The notes: a model not told the origin generated them from the sequence alone. Positions 1-12,862 are shown, numbered from the stretch's first letter. The stretch is DNA of 64,000 bases from Nymphaea colorata (GCF_008831285.2 NC_045139.1:5370704-5434703); one strand, 5' to 3'. A program made the numbers and translations.

Positions 1-359
1 CAACATCCATTTTAATCTTTTAAGATTCTATGCATTAATAAAAGAGCATAACTGGTTGGGACATAGTTAACCAAGTATGTATGTTATTTGGTATTGTCAC
101 AGTGGCAGATAATGGAAATTAATGAGCTAATTAATTTGTTTATGTGGAAACTACTTTTAGTCATTTCATCTTAATAATTGTACGTAAGCTATTTATTAAC
201 ACCCAATCACCGTTTATATTAACATAAAACCACACGGTTGCCGGGTAACAGAAATATTCTTTTTAAACAGGAAAAGCTGGAACATAACTTGTTCATGGTT
301 TCACTTCTCTTCGTGAGCCCCCACTAATCCTTAACTTCAAGAAAGCAATATCACATTTT

Positions 360-480
360 GTTTCAAGAGAGTGGGCTTAGTCTTCCATGCATTTCAATTG
401 GAGAAAAACAAGGCTAAACTTTCTGAAACATAACTTATAACAGGACCCTGTGATATGGGCTCGTACGCGGACAAAAACAC
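360..480 (+). repeat. Direct repeat, copy related to 2400-2590
   Basis: This stretch shares a long, imperfect match with 2400-2590: both contain an 'aggctaaa.tttctgaaacataactta' type core followed by 'gaccctgtgatatgggct'. The second copy is itself partly doubled (2409-2465 and 2500-2545). It is non-coding. It looks like part of the 5' flank of the receptor genes that was duplicated together with the block at 480-1010. Confidence 0.6.
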
Positions 481-1010
481 ATTTTTTCAAACAAAAAAAG
501 CATTAAATGTGTGAAAAATAAGTCAGCTTAACAAAAAGACAAAAATTGCCGTTTCATTTTTGAAAAAAAAAATGCCACAGCAAAAAAACGTGTTTTTTCT
601 GCATTATTCTCATTTCTCCTTTTTTTCACTATAGGCGTTTTTTCACTCTTTTTTATTGTCAAACTGCTTGTTTCCACTTTCTAGTTATTATTTATTTCTT
701 ATCTATTTTCTTAATGTTGCCTTATTAGTTTTCCATTTATTTGATTTTTCTCTGACTTTTAAGTTTTTTTAAGTTTTTCTAAAAATGTACCATATTTTTC
801 CATTATTTTAATCTTTTTTCTAAGCTTGTCGTTGAGAAAAACCTCTCCATTTAAAAGGCAAAAACGATCTTTTTGACTAAGGTGGAAGCCCAGCTTAAAA
901 AAAAAAAGTTCAAATCGATGACTTTGATTTGGGACTGCATGGAGTGGAAAACTGGTAAAGGAAAATATGATAAGGGCGGCCAAGAAACGCACAACTAAAA
1001 CGCACAAGAA
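480..1010 (+). repeat. Orphan copy of the receptor-kinase 5' flank
   Basis: The block starting 'gcattaaatgtgtgaaaaata' (about 499) and ending 'aagggcggccaagaaa' (about 988) matches the region directly upstream of copy 1 (about 2950-3435) nearly base for base with small indels. A shorter third copy lies at 1285-1435. No receptor exon follows the 480-1010 copy. It is therefore a promoter-side duplication without its gene, either because the gene was lost or because only the flank was copied. Confidence 0.65.
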
Positions 1011-1284
1011 AACAAGGCCAGAGGGAAAATGAGAAGCGTATCAAACAGGAAGATAGACGTTACAGGAAGTTACTGTCTGACTAGTGTTGCCCAAATGAGA
1101 TGCATGTTTTATATTCAACTCGTCCGTTCATAGAGCAATTGATTTGTATATTGACCACGAATCCAAATATGCGGTAGCGAAGGTACATACATGTGAGCTT
1201 ATGTGAGTATTTGCCGACACTAGCTTACAAGATTTCTGGATTTTATGTGTTGATGCTTTCGAAAATTTGCTCCTTTACAAAAAA

Positions 1285-1435
1285 CACATTTAAAAAAAAA
1301 AGCATTAAATGTGTGAAAAATAAGTCAACCTAATAAAAAAGACAAAAACTGCCGTTTCATTTTTGAAAAAAAAAATGCTATAGTAATAAAATGTGTTTTT
1401 CTGCATTATTCTCATTTTTCCTTTTTTCCGTAACC
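1285..1435 (+). repeat. Short third copy of the 5' flank block
   Basis: Matches 490-640 and 2950-3070: the same 'agcattaaatgtgtgaaaaa' start, a 'gacaaaaactgccgtttcat' core and a 'ctgcattattctcattttt' end. It is truncated after about 150 bp. The DNA on either side (1010-1285 and 1435-1640) shows nothing else I can identify. Confidence 0.6.
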
Positions 1436-1650
1436 GAGTCGGGAGCTGAGGACGGTGAATGATAATGGGAATTTCTTATCCAGTAAATGATCAAATCATA
1501 AAGCATGAATTTGCAAAGCAATAGTGGTTCTGATCCTTTTTTTTTCTTTTTTCTTTTTAGTTTTTAGAAGGGGGGAATGGGAAACTGGGTGGAAGAGTGA
1601 TGGTTGCCAGCAGATGGAATCAAAGATGCTCCTTATCGATTGGGGAGAAT

Positions 1651-1803
1651 ATGGTAGTGCCAATCTGGATTAGGGTTCCTAATTTTGCGGCATTTTGATG
1701 GAATCGATGCACTTTCCAAGCTATTGTCAGAGCGCTATAGGGAGAACCAATGGAAGATTGACTCCCATACTCAATCGATGTCAAGCATGGGGCTTGCAGA
1801 ATT
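1651..1803 (+). pseudogene. Decayed LINE ORF1 (DUF4283-like) fragment
   Basis: Read from 1651, this frame gives a conceptual peptide with the pattern IWIRVPNF...(stop)WN...ALxGEPMED. That resembles the W-x-R-x-P-N-L-P...WN...LG-x-P-x-x-x-D end of the DUF4283 domain in the gag-like ORF1 of plant L1 retrotransposons. In-frame stops lie at the expected Tyr/His before WN and twice later, so it is not a working gene. The match is short and made by eye. No other part of ORF1 is recognisable in 1800-2400, which otherwise holds only short unassigned open frames. Confidence 0.4.
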
Positions 1804-2169
1804 GGGGGATAACGAGTTTCAGTTTCTCCATAGGCAGAAAGATTGTAACGCAGAGATTGATTTACAGGAGACCAGCAATTGCAGAGTAACTTGAAGACCA
1901 ACCAGCTGGTGGGTGACGAGAAGATAGAGCAGGAGATGGAGAATCAATTGATAACAAAAAGAATCGAAGGGGAGAACCATGAGTCCTCATCGGGTTTGAT
2001 TCATTCTCCTCCAATGAAAAATAAATTTCAGGTTTCTTGTTTGGATGGAATGAAAACTAGCAAATAAATGACTAGTTTGGAGAGTGAGGTTATGGTGAGC
2101 GACTCACCACCAGGTTTGTCAAGTAGAGAAAATGGAAGAACAGCTGGTAAGAAAGGGAGCCAGAGTAGT

Positions 2170-2280
2170 TGAGTAGTGCCCTGTACAATTAGTCAAGCTA
2201 ACTCAAGCTCGAGTCCAGCTTGTTCAGTTACGCTCGATTTGAAAACTCAAGTTTATAAAGGAGTCGAGTTGGAGTTGCAT
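2170..2280 (+). repeat. CTCGAG-type low-complexity fragment
   Basis: Short stretch rich in CTCGAG/GAGTCGAG words ('gctcgagtccagctt', 'gagtcgagttggagtt'). It is of the same type as the better preserved elements at 10655-10805 and 56047-56348. Ends are not clear. Confidence 0.4.
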
Positions 2281-2934
2281 GAATTTGACTCTATTTTCTT
2301 TAATTTAGCTTCTTTTTTTAATTTTCAAATTTAAAACAAGGAAATTGAAGGAAAATTTGGTAAAGGAACAAGAAGACCGTGCCGAAAACGCAAAAACGCA
2401 AAGTCTGGACAAGTTTTCCATCGATTTTAATTGAAAAAAAAAACAAGGCTAAATTTTCTGAAACACATAAAGACACGCATCAAGAGAGTAGGCTTAGTAT
2501 TCCATCGATTTTAATTGAAAAAAAAAGGCTAAATTTTCTGAAACATAACTTATTACATGACCCTGTGATATGGGCTGGTAGGCGGACAGTTTATATTTCA
2601 GTGTTAGGAGTGTCACCATTGTCATAGTGGGTCGGCACTCCAAAACACCGAACATAGGCTCTAATTATCATGATGGGTCCGCCCTACAACCCGAATAACA
2701 TTCCTTAGCACCTCAATTAAATGCCACCTAGTTTGAATCAATAGCCATTCATATTCAACACAGCCAGCCACAATAGGCCTAACTCCAGTCCGGTGACTTG
2801 GATGATGTAGTTGTGAGTCATGACAAAAATAGCGTACTCACACGATCCCATCCTTGCTTCATTTACATTGGTCAAAACTAAAATATGTGTCTTATCATAT
2901 GGATCCCCATATTTTCACTAACCAAGCAATAGAG

Positions 2935-3560
2935 TAGTTGCATTTTTTAAAAGAAAAGGCATTAAATGTGTGAAAAATAAGTCAGCCTAATAAAAAGACA
3001 AAAACTGCCGTTTCATGTTTGAAAAAAAAGCCCTAGCAAAAAAACACGTTTTTCTGCATTATTCTCATTTTTCCTTTTTTTCACTTTTTTTTATTCTCAA
3101 ACTGCTTGTTTCCACTTTCTAATTCTTATTTGTTTATTATCTATTTTTTAATTGCCTTATTAGTTTCTTATTTATTTGATTTTTCTCTGACTTTTAAGTT
3201 TTTTTTAATTTTTCCAAAAAATGTACCATATTTTTCCATTATTTTGATCTTTTTTGCTAAGCTCGCCGTTGAGAAAAACCTCTCCATTTAAAAGGCAAAA
3301 ATGATCTTTGTGAACACGGTCGAAGCCCAGCTTTGGGAATCTTTAAAAAAAAATCTCAAATTGACAACTTTGATTTGGGACTGAATAGAGTGGGAAACTG
3401 GTAAAGGTAAATAAGGTAAGGGCGGCCAAGAAAAAGCCTCGTTCATGTAACCATTAGACGTGCGGCTGCATTTGGAATTGTGAAGCAATATGTTCCAAAG
3501 CAGTAGACCTGACTCATCTTCAATTTCTAAACAAACACACAAATTTTCTAGAAGTGAATC
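2935..3560 (+). promoter_or_regulatory. 5' flank of copy 1
   Basis: AT-rich flank that also occurs upstream of copies 2 (about 15000-15540), 3 (about 35280-35825) and 5 (about 56970-57310). Shared marks are a poly-T/C run, 'aacttttaagttttt', 'aaaacctc.ccattt', 'aactttgatttggga.tgaa' and an 'attttctagaa' box just before the TATA-like site. Such conservation over several hundred bases next to a coding start is expected of a promoter copied with its gene. No specific transcription-factor site can be assigned. Confidence 0.5.
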
Positions 3561-3562
3561 CA

Positions 3563-3570
3563 TATATAAA
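3563..3570 (+). promoter_or_regulatory. TATA box of copy 1
   Basis: TATATAAA lies 66 bp upstream of the ATG at 3629. The equivalent position reads TATACATAAA upstream of copies 3 (35794) and 5 (57284) and TTACATAAA upstream of copy 2 (15507). Transcription would start near 3590-3600, so the 5' leader would be very short. Confidence 0.55.
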
Positions 3571-6566
3571 TTAAAGACCTAGTTTCTTCTTCTGTTCATG
3601 CATGTTTTGCATAGAAAATTGGACAGGCATGGCAACCACCGGCCAGTCACCTCAGCCGCTTGCATTTCTTTTGTGTTTCTCCTCCTTCACCTTGATTGTG
3701 GTTCTTGGCCAAGGGGAGGTGCCCTCAGCCCTTGTTTCTCTGAGCAACGTGACTGGTCAATTTGCATTGGTGTCTTTCAAATCCCTTGTCACTAAAGACC
3801 CTCATAATGTGTTATCAAATTGGAATTCCAACATCTCCTTCTGCAACTGGGCTGGAGTTTCATGCGGTCGTGGTTCACAAAGGGTAGTTGCTCTGAACCT
3901 CTCCGAAAAGGCACTCGAAGGTACTATCTCCCCATACATTAGCAATCTCTCCTTCTTACAGGTTCTTGATCTCTCAAACAACAGTTTCCATGGTCAACTT
4001 CTCATTGATTTTAGTAGTCTCCCTTTGTTAGAAATTCTTTCTATAACAAAACAATTTTGACGGGTTGATCCCACAAACACTGAGCCTTTGTCGAGGTCTC
4101 CAAATACTGCTAGCACCATATAACCAATTCTATGGAAGCATCCCAAAGTTTCTAGGCAGTTTGTCGGAACTCAAGCACTTAAGCTTTCGTGGTAATAGGC
4201 TCACCGGCACCATTCAAGTTGCTTTGGCTAATCTCACAAAATTGGAGTGGTTTAGTATCGGTCAAAATCAGTTACAGGGGAACATTCCTTCTGAGTTGGG
4301 AAGCCTAACCCACTTGATGATCTTTGACGTGCAAATGAACAATCTCACTGGTACACTACCTGTAAGCTTGTTTAACCTATCCGCTCTTCAGACTTTGAGT
4401 TTCATGACCAATCAACTAATAGGGCATCTCCCAAAAGATGCTGGCCGCTTCCTGCCCAATCTCCAACAACTCTATATGGGTGTAAACAATTTTGATGGCC
4501 CTCTCCCGGCTTCTCTTTCTAATGCTACAAGACTTCAACTTCTTACTGCAGAAAGCAATAAATTCAGTGGTCCAATACCATTAGAATTACGTAGTATGTC
4601 ACAACTGAGGTGCCTTTCCCTTTGGGGAAATATGTTGACCAATGCCCATGGTAGTCGTGAGCTCTCCATTCTCACATCCTTCACCAACTGTCGACTGCTA
4701 GAGGAAGTTAATCTGTCACAAAATCTTCTGCATGGCATTCTTCCACCCTCTATTGGAAACCTGACAACAACCTTGTGGAAACTTTACCTTTCCTTTAATC
4801 TGATTGAAGGTACTATCCCATTGGCCTTAGCCAATTTGACCAATTTAATTTATTTAGATTTCAGTACCAACAAAATAAAAGGGCTCATTCCACCAAATAT
4901 AGGATCAATGAACAAGTTACAGGGGTTAGCACTTTCTTACAATGCATTAGAAGGTTCAATTCCAGACTCAATTTACCAGTCGGTCCGCATGAATCTTTTT
5001 GTTGTTGAACACAACATGCTAATTGGGTCAATTTCAAGCTCTATAAACAATCTCACTAGTTTGCAAGGGTTGAATCTAGGCTCAAACAATTTGTCATCAA
5101 CACTACCGCCTGCTTTTTGTGAGTTGAAGGGCTTGTTGGACCTATACTTGGAAGACAACTCTTTCACTGGTCACCTGCCTCTTTGTCTTGAGAATTTTGC
5201 CATGATCAGCAACATGGATATCTCTATAAATAAGCTTAGTGGAGAGTTGCCGGCATCATTATCAAAGCTCCAAATGCTAGAGTATTTGAATCTCTCTTGG
5301 AACACATTTGATGGTCATATTCCTGAACAACTTGATCACATGTCAAACCTTGACACTATTGACCTTTCTCACAACAAGCTTTCTGGTGAGATCCCAAAAT
5401 CATTGGAGAAACTTCAGCACATCCAGGTCTTGGACTTGTCCTTCAATCTATTGGAAGGAGACATTCCAACAGGTGGAAAGCTTGCAAACCATTCTGCTGA
5501 ATCGTTCCTAGGGAACTATGCACTATGTGGAGCTCCCAAATTCCATGTTCCATTGTGCTTAGATAAAATAGAAAGGCAAAGTAAGAGCAATGCGGCTAGA
5601 GTCATTGCTGCTTGTGCAATTGGAGCCTCAGCACTTGTGGTCATTGTTTGCACACTCATTGGTTTTTCATGCTATAGAAGGAGGGGGTTATTGAAACATC
5701 TTGATGACATTGAAACATTACGAGGAATTACACTTCTAGTGATTTCTTACAGACAGCTATTGCATGCGACAAGCAACTTCAGTAATGCAAATTTTCTTGG
5801 GAATGGAAGCTTTGGTTCAGTGTATAAAGGAATTCTAGCTGATGGAACGACAGTGGCTGTTAAGGTCCTTAATTTGTTATTTGATGGAGCATCTAAAAGT
5901 TTTGACATTGAGTGCTCTGTCATGCGCCAAATCAGGCACCGAAACCTCGTTAAAGTCATTACGTCTTGCACTAGTACAGATTTCAAGGCTTTAGTTCTCC
6001 AATACATGCCCCTTGGCAGCCTAGAAGTCTGTCTACATTCGGGTGACCATCACTTGAATCTCTTTCAGAGATTGGATATCATGATTGATGTGGCTTGTGC
6101 TCTAGAATAGCTTCACCACGGTTACTCAGAGACTATAGTTCATTGTGATCTAAAGCCAAGTAATGTGCTTCTAGATGAGAACATGACAGCATACATAAGT
6201 GATTTTGGCATTGCAAAGATTCTGGTTGGTCTGAATTCTTCTACTCTTACAGCCACCCTCGGAACTACCGGATACATTTCACCAGGTATGTACTGTCTCT
6301 TATTTTTTTGTCTTTTTATAGTTTGTGTCTTTCGAAGTGTGAGTATAATTGCCTGAACCTTTTCTTGAGTCAACCTGGCCTGGCTTTGAGTTCTTACATG
6401 TGTGTGTGCATGTGTGAACACACTCTATTTCTCTTTGATAATGCTGTCGCAGAGAAAGTGGTAGAGAAGGTGGGATCTCATGGGAGGGGCCAGAGAGGTG
6501 ATGAGATGAAATAAAGAGAGACAAAGAGAGAGTGGGTGGGTTTGACAGTCCTAGTAAACGCACACA

Positions 6567-6719
<153 letters not shown>

Positions 6720-7227
6720 TTGATGTGAAAACAGCCATGATCCATCTAATCATCATGATTTGGTAGTTCACACATAAAGACATGCACAAGTGGTTCCTAG
6801 CTCAATAATGTAAAGGTTATCGATAAACTATTTTTCATGGACAATGCATTCCTTGTTTGTATGGCTTATGGTGTTGCATGCTACTTTTTGCATTCTTTTG
6901 TGTTCATGTACACCTGTTGTTTGTGTGTCCTCAATGGACAAGAATCTTCAATTGATATTCTTTTAACAGAAGTTATAAACTTTTTTCTTTTCTTGTATAA
7001 AAGAATCCTAATCGTAAATACCTTTATATCTAATGGCTTAAGACTGGCTAACAATCAGCACTACTGAATAATTCAATAAATTTAGGAGCGATTTAAGAGA
7101 ACCTTGAGATAGGTCACTGGAGAATTAGAAGGAAGAAGAGTTTAATTAGGCCTTTATGTTGTGAAATCACTGCACCATACAATTCAAGAGCACATGAATA
7201 TCATATATAGAGGACTTCAGTTCTAAA

Positions 7228-7517
7228 TTGACCTGCACATCGGGCCAGCCCAGCCCAATAAGAACCGGGTTCGGGCCGACCTGATGTGCGAAATCTGAGC
7301 CCAGGCCCGGCCCGGTTACATAAAAATTTAATTTTTCATTTGTTTTAATATAAAATATATTTTAAATAACAAGATATATATTATTTAAAAGTTATGGGAA
7401 TGGATCGGGCCCCCGTCGGGCTGACCCGGGCCGGCCCGATACATTATTGGGAGGGCTCGGACCCGGGCCCGATCGAGTGGGGTACCCATTGGGTACCCGG
7501 CCGGATAACCACGTCTA
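7228..7517. mobile_element. hAT-type MITE in the intron of copy 1
   Basis: A 290-bp element flanked by a perfect 8-bp duplication GTTCTAAA (7220-7227 and 7518-7525). Both ends are GC-rich with 'gggccggcccg' type words and the centre is AT-rich. The short terminal inverted repeat is TAGACCTGG-like; here the left end has drifted to TTGACCTGC. It has no coding capacity. An 8-bp duplication and TA-starting ends fit a non-autonomous hAT element. Confidence 0.75.
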
Positions 7518-8089
7518 GTTCTAAATCACAATCTTGCATTCTTTTTTAGATGTATATATGAAAATACAACAAGAGAAAGGCAGGATTGGAGGTTCAATTG
7601 ATCTTAAGTCCATTAATTTCCAGTCCTCTTGCCCGCAACCAATTAGTGCCATTATGTCACACATTAGCATTATCTAATTATTTTGTGCTCGCTAATCATG
7701 TTTAATATTGTTGAATGGTTGAATTAGAATTTGGGATGGCTGGAAAGGTGTCAACCAAAGCCGATGTCAACAACTACGGAATTCTCCTCCTTGAGGTGTT
7801 TACAGGAAGAAAGCCTACTGATGAACAGTTTGATGGGGATTTTAGTTTGAGGCAATGGGTGGCTAAAGCATTTCCTGTTGCAATTTCAGATGTCATTGAC
7901 AGCCATCTTCTAAGCGAAAGCAACACTACTACAACTGAAAGATCAGCTGCTATGAATGATCTGTTGGTGATGATCATGGAGATAGGCTTGTCATGTTCAA
8001 GAGTGTCTCCAAATGAGAGAATAGACATGAAGGAAGTGGTTGTAGGGCTGAGAAGAATACGACAGAAGACAAGAATGATAGAAGGATAA

Positions 8090-9040
8090 TTCAAATATAT
8101 CCATATGTACCCTGAGATTTAATTTCAGGGCACGACCAGCCATTGGCTAAAATGTTCAGAAGGTGGATTCCAAGAGGCTAAATACTAGGAGGTGGAAATG
8201 TAGTTTGATTGCTTTCATTGAGAGCTCTCACTTGCATTTCTCAATTACAGTTGCATATAGGATTTATTAAAGACATGCTTAATATGCTTGTGTGTTCTAT
8301 TCCTAAGGCAGTTGGGTGACTAATCTTGTAGAACAGCTTCCACATTTCCAGTGCATGTTAAGTGAAAGACGCTTGGTGCTTTGTCCATTATTGCAGTTTG
8401 TGCTTTATTCTAAGTAAGGTCACCTCAATAGTCAGAGCTCAGATAAATCCTCAGCACAATTTCTCAAACCTATCAAAAAAATGCACAACAAGAAGAATGA
8501 ACAAAGATGTACAACTTCAGTAAGTTTTGGACTGAATTCTATTTTATCAAAATAAGAGCCCTCGAATGAGGAGGATGAGAATTTTATGTTGTGGAGCATC
8601 ATGTGTTATTGGAGCATGCTATATGTGATGGCCCTCTAACAAAGGACCATGTGTTATGGACTTAAAATGATAAAAAACGCGAAAATGATGTTGTTATTAA
8701 ATAGAAGCACCCCCCCCCCCCCTAACAAGAAAAAGTGAAACTTGGAAAATCTTCATTCTATTTCCTAGGAAGTGAGTCCACCATTGTTAAAAGGAAGCTT
8801 GGTGTTGTCTCAAAGAAAGTAATATCTTTAATCTTTTCAAGCATACAAAAATGCATGAAGCCAAACCCATGAACACGTCGATGGCCACATTCATAAAATT
8901 ATTTGCCAGTCACAACTCGAAGTTCCAGGGTGCTACTTTATATTGAAGTATTGTGGGAGCATTGCAATATGTGTCCCTCACCCAGCTTGATATTGCCTTC
9001 TGATAGGTTTGTTTGCATCCCAAAATTTGTTTATGGCAGG
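8090..9040 (+). repeat. 3' flank of copy 1 (family repeat)
   Basis: Sequence after the stop is shared with copies 2 (20385-21420), 3 (40363-40663, then cut off) and 5 (62058-63110). It includes 'agccattggctaaaat', the polyadenylation region, 'tattgcagttt', 'aaaggaccatgtgt' and 'atctttaatcttttcaagca'. It contains a run of 13 C at about 8710. No gene is seen in it. The shared part marks the length of the duplicated unit beyond the coding region. Confidence 0.7.
8265..8270 (+). terminator. Polyadenylation signal of copy 1 (variant)
   Basis: ATTAAA stands where copies 2, 3 and 5 have AATAAA, followed in all four by a GT-rich 'ttgtgtgttct' stretch 20-30 bp on. That arrangement is typical of a plant 3' end. 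The variant hexamer is in one of the pseudogenes. Confidence 0.5.
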
Positions 9041-9238
9041 CTGTGTTCATTCTCCATGCATTTCATATTCACCCAAACATTATCTTCAACCTATATGTGG
9101 TGTGGTATTTAGTAAAGAAGTTAAAACTTTATAAAGCGAAGGAAAGAAAAATCTTTTTAAAGGAAATTATTTCATAAACTTTTATCAAGAACCTTAGAGA
9201 GAGTGAGACAAAGATTTTTGAGAGAAAATATAGATATA

Positions 9239-9700
9239 GAAAAACTAGTAAAAGAGCAAGAGATTTTAAGAGAAAATTAAGAGAGAGAGAGAAATAAAAA
9301 TTTATAAGTGAGTGGAAAGAAATAAAGCTAGAGCTTTTAATTGAAAAACTAGTAGAAGAGCAAGAGATTTTAAGATAAAAATGAGACGGATAGAGAGAGA
9401 AAGAGATAAATATTTTTCAGAGAAAAAAAACTAGTAGAAGAACAAGGGAATTTAAGAGAAAAATGAGTGCGAGAGGGAGAGAGATAAATATTTTGAAGAG
9501 AAAGAAAATAAATAAAGAGAGAAAAACTAGTAGAATAGCAAAAGATTTTAAGAAAAGAATGAGGGAGAGAGAAATGTAAAGATTTTTAAGGGAGAGAAAA
9601 GAAATAGAGAAAGGAAAATTTGTGAAGATAGATTTTAAGGGAATAATAAGAAAGATATAAAAATTCTAAGAGAAAAAAATGAGAAAGAGTGAAGAAAAGA
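9239..9700 (+). repeat. GA-rich minisatellite in the 3' flank
   Basis: About five imperfect units of roughly 75-105 bp, each starting 'gaaaaactagtagaagagca' or a close variant, continuing 'agattttaagagaaaa' and then GA dinucleotide runs and 'ataaatatttt'. Nearly all purine on this strand. Related arrays occur at 21560-21690 and 26230-26790, in both cases behind the same 3' flank sequence. Confidence 0.75.
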
Positions 9701-10650
9701 AGGAAGAAAAAATGATCTAACTACGAGATATTGTAAGCCCTCTTTTTTTTATATAGAAATTAAAAGTTTTGAAAATTTTCAACTTCAATATTTTTATGTG
9801 AGCGAGAGAAGAACTTGTGCTTCAATCCCGTTAGGAAGACTCTTTTAAAGGTGGATCACTCCTTTAAGACTACAAATAGGACGACCAATAGGTGTTTTAT
9901 CAAGGGAATGAGGATTTGAAGGATGTCAAAACTAATCATAACGATAATACGGAAATGCATATTAACATCTATATATTCATTGTGTTTTTCCTGATGAAGG
10001 GAAGAGAAAGAAAAAATGAGACTACGTGCCTCGCAATGGTATGCGCTGGGGTGGAAGATTCCCCAACCCGATAAAAAACAAAAAAAAGCTTGCTGGGCTG
10101 GACTAGGCTAGGCTGGCCCGACTCTGAGTTGGGTATTGGAGCTCTGATTCTGTTCAACATACACATTTAGACCCCACCTCTCCACTTTGGTTTCTTTTTC
10201 TTTCTCTCTCTAAAATCTTTTTCGCCATAACGCAGACATTTGGCTTCCTTATTACTTTGGTTTTTTTTTTATTCCTTATTAATTCGCCATAACTCCACCT
10301 CTCCACTTGATCGCATGTCCAATTGAACCATTCCAAAAAAAAAATGAAACAAGACAGATATGAAAAATAAATTAATCTCTGATTAAGATATAGATAGTCT
10401 TCGAATCTGAGAAATAACATCTGACTGGTTTCGGATTCAGCTTCTGGTCTATACAAGTATCAGATCAGATACGGATTGAGAACAGATTTAGTTTTAAGTA
10501 ATTACTCATATCCAAAGAACTTACCTTTTGAAAATCTTCTATATATAATTTAAATTTGGATTTGGATTTTGAAACCAGATCTTGAATTCAGATTCAGAGA
10601 TGATATCTCTTCATTCTAGTAAAACCTGAATTCGAATACCAGTATGTAAG
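9700..10650. other. Intergenic, end of the 3' flank repeat then unassigned
   Basis: 9700-9965 ('gtgcttcaatccc.ttaggaagac', 'aggacgaccaataggtg') recurs at about 26785-27215, so the copied 3' unit extends to about 9965 here. From 9970 to 10650 I see no gene. There is a weak GAATCAGATT-type low-complexity stretch at 10380-10640 that resembles a worn relative of the element at 48830. Confidence 0.45.
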
Positions 10651-10654
10651 GCTG

Positions 10655-10805
10655 CACAACGAGTCGAGCCAACTCGGGCTTGACTCAAACTCGCTCGAGT
10701 AAACTCGACTCGAGCTCAACTCTTTTTTTATACGTGTCAAGCTCGAGCTTAAATATGAACTCGAGTATGTTAACGAGTCGTGTTAGTCGAGCTCGACTTG
10801 ATTAA
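10655..10805. mobile_element. CTCGAG-rich MITE fragment
   Basis: Begins 'aggctgcacaacgagtcgag' and is packed with ACTCGAGCTCG words. It ends abruptly near 'gattaaactcgg'. The start matches the element at 56047 (TATGGCTGTACAATGAGTCGA). The right end is not recognisable, so this is probably a truncated copy. Confidence 0.5.
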
Positions 10806-12468
10806 ACTCGGATGCAGCGAAAAAGGAAGGCACCTTGAGGGCGAACTTGTCAAAGCAGCAGCGGTCTCGCAGCTTACCAAGAATAAACGAGTTTAAACCA
10901 GTCGCTCTATATATATATTCTCATGCATTCATTGCTGACCAGTCGGTCAAGAAAATGCGGGTGATGCCTAATGACTTGACCAACTAGACTTGGCCGATGG
11001 GGTTGTTAGCGCGACTTGATTAGGTACGAACATTCTCGTGGTCTCCTCCATTAAGGATGTGAATAGATCAGATTTGTTCCGATTCATATCTGACTCGAAT
11101 CTGACCTGTTTATTTCCTTAAAAACATAACTCAGTCAACCGCTCCAAGCGAGTCAACAATCGTGTCAGGTAAAGCCTAAAGACTCAGTCCAAATTTTAAT
11201 TAATTAAGTTGTTGACCGTTATGAGCTTGAAAGTCTGAGTCTAAACCCAGAGGGCCAGAACCACTAAATTTCTCTTAACTAAGTACCAACGACCCAGGTC
11301 AACTGATCAAATAAGATACGTCCTGAATAATAATAAACTGTTCCTGCTTTGTTCCTAGAGTTGCAATGATATTTGGATTTTTTTTTTTGGGAGCTAGATG
11401 TTGGTGGTTGTTGGATTGATTCAACTTTTTCCACAGGTCAATATGGTTGTGATATTTTTACAGTCTTATGTGTGCTGTAACATAGGGATCTAAATACTAG
11501 AATCTGTATGTGATGGTCAGATCAACTCAGTGATTAATTATCATCCATAATCTGTGTGACCAATCACCAGGTTTGATTACTCGCTTGAAGCAAGATATGA
11601 GCATCATAAATATATGTGAAGCATACTAATTGCGTGATTGAATTTTTATACTCATGTAGAGGCCTGAATGTGACAAACAACATTTAGGAAGCACTTTGAT
11701 AAAATTGAAATCCATTTAACTGATTAAAACATCAATAAAATATGGTACCAAACATTGCCAAAAGAAGGCTCATTAAGTTCACGTTCTTTTGTAGCTATGA
11801 TTTTCGATTGTTGGTTTTTAAACAAGATATGACACCAGTGACTATTAAAATTCCACAATATCTAACAAGATATTATATATCAAGCCAAAATTGTTCGTAG
11901 TAAGTTAGACAGACTGAGAGTTACTACACACACCAGGGACGGATGCTGGATTTTTGTTTTACTTATATAAAAAAAATTGAAAAATCCTATTTTGGCCTCT
12001 GTTATAATTTTGGAACTATAGTTGGGTTCTGACACACATTCTAACATATACAGCACTGATATGCTTTTGCAAGTAATGTTGATTTTATTTTTCTTGTGAA
12101 TTAAATATTTGAGTACTGGTCATTCTATAAGTCGCCAAAGAAATGATTGTCAAATAATATGTTTTTTGGCTCCTTCAGTCTTAAATAGAAATTAAGCTCT
12201 CTTTTGTGCAGTTTAACTGCTAACATGTATCTGTGAGTCAATTCTTGGCAAACCATCACGGTGAATATCAGCATTAATCTGCTGATCTTTCCCCATTGCA
12301 CAGATTGGTTTGGCTTAACAAATGCAGGGGACCTAATCCCCAGCAAGCTGTTCGTTCAACATACATTCTGCTTTTGGTGGTGATTCTGCCGTCGACTGCT
12401 GAATGCTTGTTTCTTAGTCCTGATCAAGCAGCAATAGGATGCATGACTTGCCTCGAATTAATCCTGAA
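10806..12468. other. Intergenic, nothing identified
   Basis: No receptor-kinase exon, transposon protein or clear repeat boundary is seen. Open frames here are short and show no recognisable motif. A short stretch at 11930-12010 ('cagggacggatgctgga', 'cctattttggcctctg') resembles one end of the GGGGTGGAGC-type elements at 51983. It contributes a possible MITE relic only. Confidence 0.4.
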
Positions 12469-12673
12469 GTTCTTTCATGAATTCAAAAGTTCCAGCATAA
12501 CTGAGAAACCATTTCTAAACTAGGTACTATGCATAACCAACAACTTGGTTGAACTGTTAAATTTCCATAGAATAGATGTTTGATCCATGCAAATGCCAAC
12601 GAAATTCTGTTTCTATCTTAATTTTTGAATTTTGGAGATATGTAAATGGTAGTCATGGCTATAACCAGCTTCT

Positions 12674-12676
<3 letters not shown>

Positions 12677-12749
<73 letters not shown>

Positions 12750-12752
12750 ATA
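12677..12752. repeat. (TA)n microsatellite
   Basis: About 38 TA units ending in TATGTATG. The tract occupies the same place as the one at 29713-29783 in the duplicated block. Confidence 0.95.
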
Positions 12753-12862
12753 AGATAAATATAAAGATAAGGTGATACCCATGCCTGTCCAGTACGTGCA
12801 CGAACACGAGTTGAAGGTTTACTGCTTTGGAAAGTGTTTGCTTCACATTTCTAAGTCAAGTG

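Noticed and set aside
7691-7727. Exon 2 as a separate small gene starting at the [10 protein letters not shown] open frame
   Set aside because: The first residues are intron sequence before the AG acceptor. Joined to exon 1 the frame continues exactly as a kinase.
9239-9700. Regular repeat units considered as a CRISPR array
   Set aside because: Units are imperfect, purine-rich and of variable length with no constant spacers, in a plant genome. This is a minisatellite.
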